26,682 bases of DNA from Lentisalinibacter sp037382365 (GTDB lineage Bacteria; Pseudomonadota; Gammaproteobacteria; Steroidobacterales; Woeseiaceae): the NCBI GenBank assembly GCA_037382365.1, contig JARRPZ010000042.1, positions 1 through 26,682 of the forward strand, read 5' to 3'. Within the stretch, counting starts at the first letter, position 1. Every line of letters begins with the position of its first letter. A program made the translations under genes and the position numbers. Positions 22,901 to 26,682 of the stretch are shown one piece after another. The notes below the pieces were generated by a model that did not search any database, was not told the DNA's origin, and worked only from the letters and a program-made list of their open reading frames with translations.

Positions 22901-23896
22901 GTGGGGATTCGCGTGCCTCACCCCTTCCGTTCGCCCGGCCCGCGCGGGATCTTCATGGTCTTGATGGCGGTATGGGTGGCCGCCTGCGACGGCACGGGTT
23001 CCCCGTTGCCACTGGTCGGTACGCTGGAACGCGATCGCCTGGAGCTGATCGCCGAGGCGCAGGAGCGGATCGTCGAGATTACCGTGACCGAGGGTGCAGC
23101 GGTGAGCGCAGACCAGCCGCTGGCCCGGCTCGAGACGGCGCTGTACGAAGCGCGGGTCGCGGAAGCGACGGCGGACGTGCAACGCGCGGAGCAGCGGCTG
23201 GCGGAACTCGTGCGCGGCCCGCGCAGCGAGCGCATCTCCCAGGCCAGGGCCCGTCTGCGCGGTGCCCGGGAACACCTTTCGATCCAGGAGAGGGAATACG
23301 AGCGCATTCAGCAACTGCGCGAGGACAATCTGGCGAGTGCAGCCGACGTCGATCGTTTGCGCGATAAGCTGGAGATGGCACAGGCTGATGCCGACGAAGC
23401 CGGCGCGGGCCTGGAAGAGCTGCTGCAGGGCACGACCGCCGAGGAACTCGGCCAGGCCGAGGCGGAACTCGAGCGCGCACGGGCGATCCTTCGGGGCGCG
23501 AAACTCACGCTGTCACGGCTGGAGATCCGGGCGCCTCGCGACGGTATCATCGAGGCGATCCCGTACGAGATCGGCGAGCGGCCGCCGGCCGGGGCGCCGG
23601 TGATCGTGATGCTCGCCGCCGGTACGCCCTACGCACGTATCTATGTGCCGGAACCGCTGCGTGCCCGTATCTCTCCGGGCATGCGGGCAGAGATCCACGT
23701 CGACGGCGTCGCCTCGCCGCTCGCGGGCGAGGTCCGCTATATCGCGCGAGAGGCGAGCTTCACGCCTTACTTTGCCCTGACACAACGTGATCGCAGCCGG
23801 CTCGCCTTCGTCGCCGAAGTCACGGTGACCGACGAGCGTGCCCGTGACCTTCCGTCCGGCGTGCCGGTGGAGGTCGGTTTTCCCGGCTTGCGATGA
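22901..23896 (+). CDS. HlyD/YbhG-type periplasmic adaptor (membrane fusion) lipoprotein
   Basis: This is a protein of up to 331 residues. An N-terminal hydrophobic segment ends in the lipobox WVAAC (Cys about 29), so it is probably an inner-membrane-anchored lipoprotein. A biotinyl-lipoyl-like start (IVEITVTEGAAVSADQPLARLE) leads into a long helical hairpin (about 75-195, heptad-rich Leu/Glu/Ala). The second lipoyl half has LEIRAPRDGIIEAIPYEIGE, and a beta-barrel domain follows (ARIYVPEPLRARISPGM). Adaptors of this kind link an ABC exporter to an outer-membrane channel. The GTG at 22901 directly follows the upstream stop; the in-frame GTG at 22913, with GTGGGGAT before it, is an equal candidate. 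It overlaps the ATPase gene by 4 bases (ATGA). Confidence 0.87.
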   Translation: MGIRVPHPFRSPGPRGIFMVLMAVWVAACDGTGSPLPLVGTLERDRLELIAEAQERIVEITVTEGAAVSADQPLARLETALYEARVAEATADVQRAEQRLAELVRGPRSERISQARARLRGAREHLSIQEREYERIQQLREDNLASAADVDRLRDKLEMAQADADEAGAGLEELLQGTTAEELGQAEAELERARAILRGAKLTLSRLEIRAPRDGIIEAIPYEIGERPPAGAPVIVMLAAGTPYARIYVPEPLRARISPGMRAEIHVDGVASPLAGEVRYIAREASFTPYFALTQRDRSRLAFVAEVTVTDERARDLPSGVPVEVGFPGLR

Positions 23897-24837
23897 ACCC
23901 CGATCCGGCCATCGTTTCCAGCGGGCTGACCCGATCTTTCGGCGACCTGGTTGCCGTGGACGGTGTCTCCCTGGCGATCCCGCGCGGGCGGATCTACGGC
24001 TTTCTCGGTCCGAATGGTTCGGGCAAGTCGACGACGATCCGCATGCTGTGCGGGCTTCTGAAACCCACGGCCGGCAGCGTGCGCGTGCTGGGGTTCGACA
24101 TGCCCCGGGATGCGGAGCGGCTGCGGGAGCGGATCGGCTACATGACGCAGACGTTTTCCTTTTACCGCGATCTCACGGTCGCGGAGAATCTGGAATTCAT
24201 CGCGGACATCTACGGGCTGGGGCGCCGCCACAAGCGGACCGCCATCGAGGCGAGTCTCGATCGCTACTCCCTGCGCGGGCACCTGCGGCAGCGGGCAGGC
24301 ACACTGAGCGGTGGTGAGAAACAACGGCTCGCGCTGGCCGGCGTCACGCTGCACGACCCCGAGCTCCTGCTGCTCGATGAACCGACCAGTGCGGTCGATC
24401 CCCAGAGCCGGCGCGATTTCTGGGACAGTCTTTTCGATCTCGCCGCTCGCGGCGCCACGATCCTCGTTTCCACCCATTTCATGGACGAGGCCGAGCGTTG
24501 CCATCGGCTGGCGATCCTCCACCGCGGCCGGCTGGTCGCCGAAGGCACGCCGGCCGAGCTCGCCGACGGTATCGATGCGACGGTCCTGGACGTCGCGACG
24601 GACGAGCCCCACGAGGCACGCAGCGCACTCGCCGCGGCAGGCTACGTGCGTGCCGTGGCCCAGCTCGGCTCCCGGCTGCACGTGATGGTCGACCCTGACC
24701 TGCCCGATCCTGCCGGGCGGCTGACCCGGGAGCTGCGCTCCGCTTCGCTCGCGGCGGAGGTGCGCAGGACGAGCGCCAATCTCGAAGACGTCTTCGTCGC
24801 CGCGACCGGGTTCCGCCGGTCCGGAGAGGATCAGTGA
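23893..24837 (+). CDS. ABC transporter ATP-binding protein
   Basis: This is a 314-residue cytoplasmic ATPase with one nucleotide-binding domain. It has Walker A GPNGSGKST (39-47), the Q-loop Gln86 in YMTQTFSFY, signature LSGGEKQR (138-145), Walker B LLLLDEP (158-164) and the D-loop SAVD. The switch His lies in LVSTHFMDEAERC. A C-terminal extension (about 225-314) is like that of drug- and polysaccharide-exporting DrrA/CcmA-type ATPases. The arrangement adaptor-ATPase-permease recalls E. coli ybhG-ybhF-ybhS-ybhR, but there YbhF has two ATPase domains and there are two permeases. Both junctions overlap by 4 bases (ATGA and GTGA), indicating a tight operon. The exported substrate is unknown. Confidence 0.92.
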   Translation: MNPDPAIVSSGLTRSFGDLVAVDGVSLAIPRGRIYGFLGPNGSGKSTTIRMLCGLLKPTAGSVRVLGFDMPRDAERLRERIGYMTQTFSFYRDLTVAENLEFIADIYGLGRRHKRTAIEASLDRYSLRGHLRQRAGTLSGGEKQRLALAGVTLHDPELLLLDEPTSAVDPQSRRDFWDSLFDLAARGATILVSTHFMDEAERCHRLAILHRGRLVAEGTPAELADGIDATVLDVATDEPHEARSALAAAGYVRAVAQLGSRLHVMVDPDLPDPAGRLTRELRSASLAAEVRRTSANLEDVFVAATGFRRSGEDQ

Positions 24838-25931
24838 AGTCACTCCGGCGCATACTCGCGATCGTGCGCAAGGAGGCACGTCAGCTCTCCCGCGACCGGC
24901 TCACTTTCGGCATGATCGTCGGCATCCCGTTGCTGCAGATCGTGCTGTTCGGCTATGCGATCAACACCGATGTGCGAGACCTCAGGGGCGGTATTGCCGA
25001 TCAGGCGCGGACGCAGCTGTCGCGCCGGCTCGTCGCGGACATCCAGGCCAGTCAGGTGATCGAATTCCTGCAGGTAGCCGACGGTCCCGGCGAACTGGAG
25101 GCGATGATGCGCCGCGGCGAGATCGCCGTCGCTGTCGTCATCCCGCACGACTTCGAACGCCGTTTGCTGGATCGCGACCGGCCGGCCGCCCAGCTGCTGG
25201 TGGACGGCAGCGACCCGTCCATCGCCGGCGTCGCCCGCCGGTTGCGGGAGATGCCATTCGTCGCCAGGGAGGCAGCCGGCAGGGAGGATCACGGGCTGTT
25301 CGAGCTGCGCAATTACTACAATCCCGAGCGCCGCTCCGCAGTGCAGATCGTCCCGGCACTGATCGGCGTCATCCTGAATCTCACCATGGTGCTGTTCACG
25401 GCGGTGGCCATCGTGCGCGAACGGGAGCGGGGCAACCTGGAGCTCCTGATCACCACGCCGATCCGCAATACGGAACTGATGGCGGGGAAGATTCTCCCCT
25501 ACATTCTCATCGGTCTTGCACAGGTGTCGATCATACTGATTACCGGCATGGTGCTGTTCGACGTGCCGGTATTCGGGAGCCTCTGGGACCTCTATGCGGC
25601 GAGCCTCGTCTTCATCGCGGCGACGCTGGGTCTCGGCCTCGTCATCTCGACATTCGCGCAGACCCAGTTCCAGGCAATGCAGCTCACGGTCTTCACCTTC
25701 CTGCCCTCCATCCTGCTGTCCGGCTTCATGTTCCCGTTCGACGGTATGCCGCCGCCCGCCCAATGGGTCGGGAATCTATTGCCGCTGACGCATTTCGTCG
25801 TGATGGTGCGCGGCATCGTCCTGCGCGGAGCGACACTGTCGGATCTGACGCCTTCGCTGCAGGCGCTCGGCATCTTCTTCGCCGTCACGATGAGTGCGGC
25901 AATCCTCCGGTTTCGCAAGCGTCTGGATTGA
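24834..25931 (+). CDS. ABC-2 type transporter permease (YbhS/YbhR-like)
   Basis: This 365-residue inner-membrane protein has one N-terminal helix (TFGMIVGIPLLQIVLFGYAI), a large periplasmic domain (about 45-175), and five more hydrophobic segments from about 178 on. Family blocks are VREREKGN-like IVRERERGNLELL, TPIRNTELMAGKILPYILIG, and SGFMFPFDGMPPPAQWVGN followed by LLPLTHFVVMVRGI. Permeases of this type form homo- or heterodimers; only one gene is present here, so a homodimer is the simplest reading. The start is GTG at 24834, overlapping the ATPase stop. Its TGA is immediately followed by the stop of the converging YhhN-family gene, the two forming the palindrome TGATCA (25929-25934). 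Confidence 0.9.
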   Translation: MKSLRRILAIVRKEARQLSRDRLTFGMIVGIPLLQIVLFGYAINTDVRDLRGGIADQARTQLSRRLVADIQASQVIEFLQVADGPGELEAMMRRGEIAVAVVIPHDFERRLLDRDRPAAQLLVDGSDPSIAGVARRLREMPFVAREAAGREDHGLFELRNYYNPERRSAVQIVPALIGVILNLTMVLFTAVAIVRERERGNLELLITTPIRNTELMAGKILPYILIGLAQVSIILITGMVLFDVPVFGSLWDLYAASLVFIAATLGLGLVISTFAQTQFQAMQLTVFTFLPSILLSGFMFPFDGMPPPAQWVGNLLPLTHFVVMVRGIVLRGATLSDLTPSLQALGIFFAVTMSAAILRFRKRLD

Positions 25932-26594
25932 TCAGCGCGCGGTGAGAGGGCCCCGTCCGGCCGGACTGCGGGCCAGCATCAGCTGGCCGGCGTAGTAGAG
26001 CGGCAGACTCCACACGTAGGGCGGGAATTCCGGTCGCATGAACTGCCGGGCAGCGACGCCCAGATCCGAGAAATAGAAGGCGAGGGCGCCCGCCGGCAGG
26101 AGCCAGGTCGCGCCGGCACCGCGGGTGCCGACGGCCCCGATCACCATGAGATTGATGACCACGAGGTAGGCGAGCACCGGGATGCGCAGGCCCGCGCCGA
26201 CGTGAGGCATGAGCCACATCGCCACGCCGGCGGAGAAGACCATCACCGGCAGCGTCGCGCCGGCGACCCAGCCGATGTGGACCCCGCGGGTCAGGAACGC
26301 GGTGAGGTAAGCCAGGTGAGCCAGCAGGAAGGCGGCGAGACCGAGCAGGAACCAGGTATCGGTGGTCCCCAGCAGGAAAGCGTCGCCGAGCCACGAAGCC
26401 GCGAGGCCGGCGAGCAATGCTCGGCCCCAGCCGGTTTCCGCCGCGCCCGACAGGACCGCGACGATCACGAAGCCCGTGGATGCCGTGAGTTTGGCAACGG
26501 CGGCGGCGATATCGAGATCGAGCAGCTGGAAGACAACGAGGGTGGCGCAGCCGGCCAGGGTGACGAAGGTCCAGACGTTTCGATCGGCTGTCAC
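25932..26594 (-). CDS. YhhN-family membrane protein (lysoplasmalogenase-like)
   Basis: This is a 220-residue integral membrane protein with about eight hydrophobic segments. Conserved YhhN features are SWLGDAFLLG, FLLAHLAYLTAF, and the C-terminal FYFSDLGVAARQF followed by WSLPLYYAGQ. Animal TMEM86 and some bacterial members hydrolyse lysoplasmalogens at the vinyl-ether bond. In bacteria lacking plasmalogens the role is unclear, so the enzyme name is tentative. The start is GTG at 26594, overlapping the stop of the upstream membrane protein gene as GTGA (26594-26591 on the minus strand). That overlap supports the start despite a poor ribosome binding site. Confidence 0.85.
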   Translation of the reverse strand: MTADRNVWTFVTLAGCATLVVFQLLDLDIAAAVAKLTASTGFVIVAVLSGAAETGWGRALLAGLAASWLGDAFLLGTTDTWFLLGLAAFLLAHLAYLTAFLTRGVHIGWVAGATLPVMVFSAGVAMWLMPHVGAGLRIPVLAYLVVINLMVIGAVGTRGAGATWLLPAGALAFYFSDLGVAARQFMRPEFPPYVWSLPLYYAGQLMLARSPAGRGPLTAR

Positions 26595-26682
26595 GGGTTG
26601 AAGCCCACGGCGTCACCGATATGGATCGTCAGGATCAGGAACACGATGGCCAGTGCGAACAGCTTGGCCAGCAGCGGGAGCG
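26591..26682 (-). CDS. C-terminus of an unidentified membrane protein (5' end outside window)
   Basis: On the minus strand, 29 codons run from the window edge (first full codon at 26680) to TGA at 26593-26591. They encode a hydrophobic helix, LAKLFALAIVFLILTIHIG, and the tail DAVGFNP. It is too short to identify. The GTGA overlap with the YhhN-family start and the shared strand indicate an operon. The open frame, membrane-helix character and exact junction are the only support. Confidence 0.55.
   Translation of the reverse strand, partial: LPLLAKLFALAIVFLILTIHIGDAVGFNP

Noticed and set aside
21137..23314. 725-residue minus-strand frame
   Set aside because: It is antisense to the ThDP enzyme and adaptor genes; composition is His/Arg-rich and no motif is visible.

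Overview
The window is a GC-rich, densely packed bacterial chromosome segment that looks like a free-living gammaproteobacterium. Pointers are an AlgZ/AlgR-type two-component pair with AlgR-like boxes in front of it, an MltD-type transglycosylase, RND and TonB-dependent envelope proteins, a wax ester synthase/DGAT homologue and a UrcA-family protein. No rRNA, tRNA, CRISPR array, insertion sequence or prophage gene was seen. No gap between genes reaches 300 bases.

Layout. (1) 1-2.6 kb: the 3' end of an RND efflux pump, then an algZ/algR-like kinase and LytTR regulator pair. Two boxes 21 bp apart sit at a plausible promoter of this pair. (2) 2.6-6.7 kb: a small secreted UrcA-family protein and a LysM-rich lytic transglycosylase on the minus strand, with a WS/DGAT acyltransferase divergent from them. 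(3) 6.8-8.4 kb: an exported isoaspartyl peptidase/asparaginase and a VOC-fold protein. (4) 8.4-13.2 kb: an NAD-salvage block. pncA and pncB form a minus-strand pair, and a divergent PRPP synthase could supply the co-substrate of PncB. An orphan COG2187-type phosphotransferase and a COG1926-type phosphoribosyltransferase follow. (5) 13.2-16.8 kb: a BlaI-type repressor and an M56 membrane protease with a His/Cys-rich loop, divergent from a TonB-dependent receptor. This could be a sensing and uptake unit. (6) 16.9-19.5 kb: a beta-barrel protein, a site-2 protease whose CBS domain is out of frame, and a UspA-family protein. (7) 19.5-21.1 kb: a GMC/cholesterol-oxidase-like flavoenzyme split by a frameshift at a perfect 16-bp palindrome. 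(8) 21.2-25.9 kb: a compact plus-strand run of a TPP-dependent acetolactate-synthase-like enzyme, an HlyD-type lipoprotein adaptor, an ABC ATPase and an ABC-2 permease. (9) 25.9 kb to the end: a YhhN-family membrane protein and the C-terminus of another membrane protein on the minus strand.

Nothing in the window is clearly a wholly new system. The strongest leads are the AlgR-like promoter architecture, the BlaI/M56/TonB-receptor unit, the two disrupted genes lying at self-complementary sites, and the nested palindromes between pncA and the PRPP synthase. All functional calls come from reading motifs by eye; no database search was possible.
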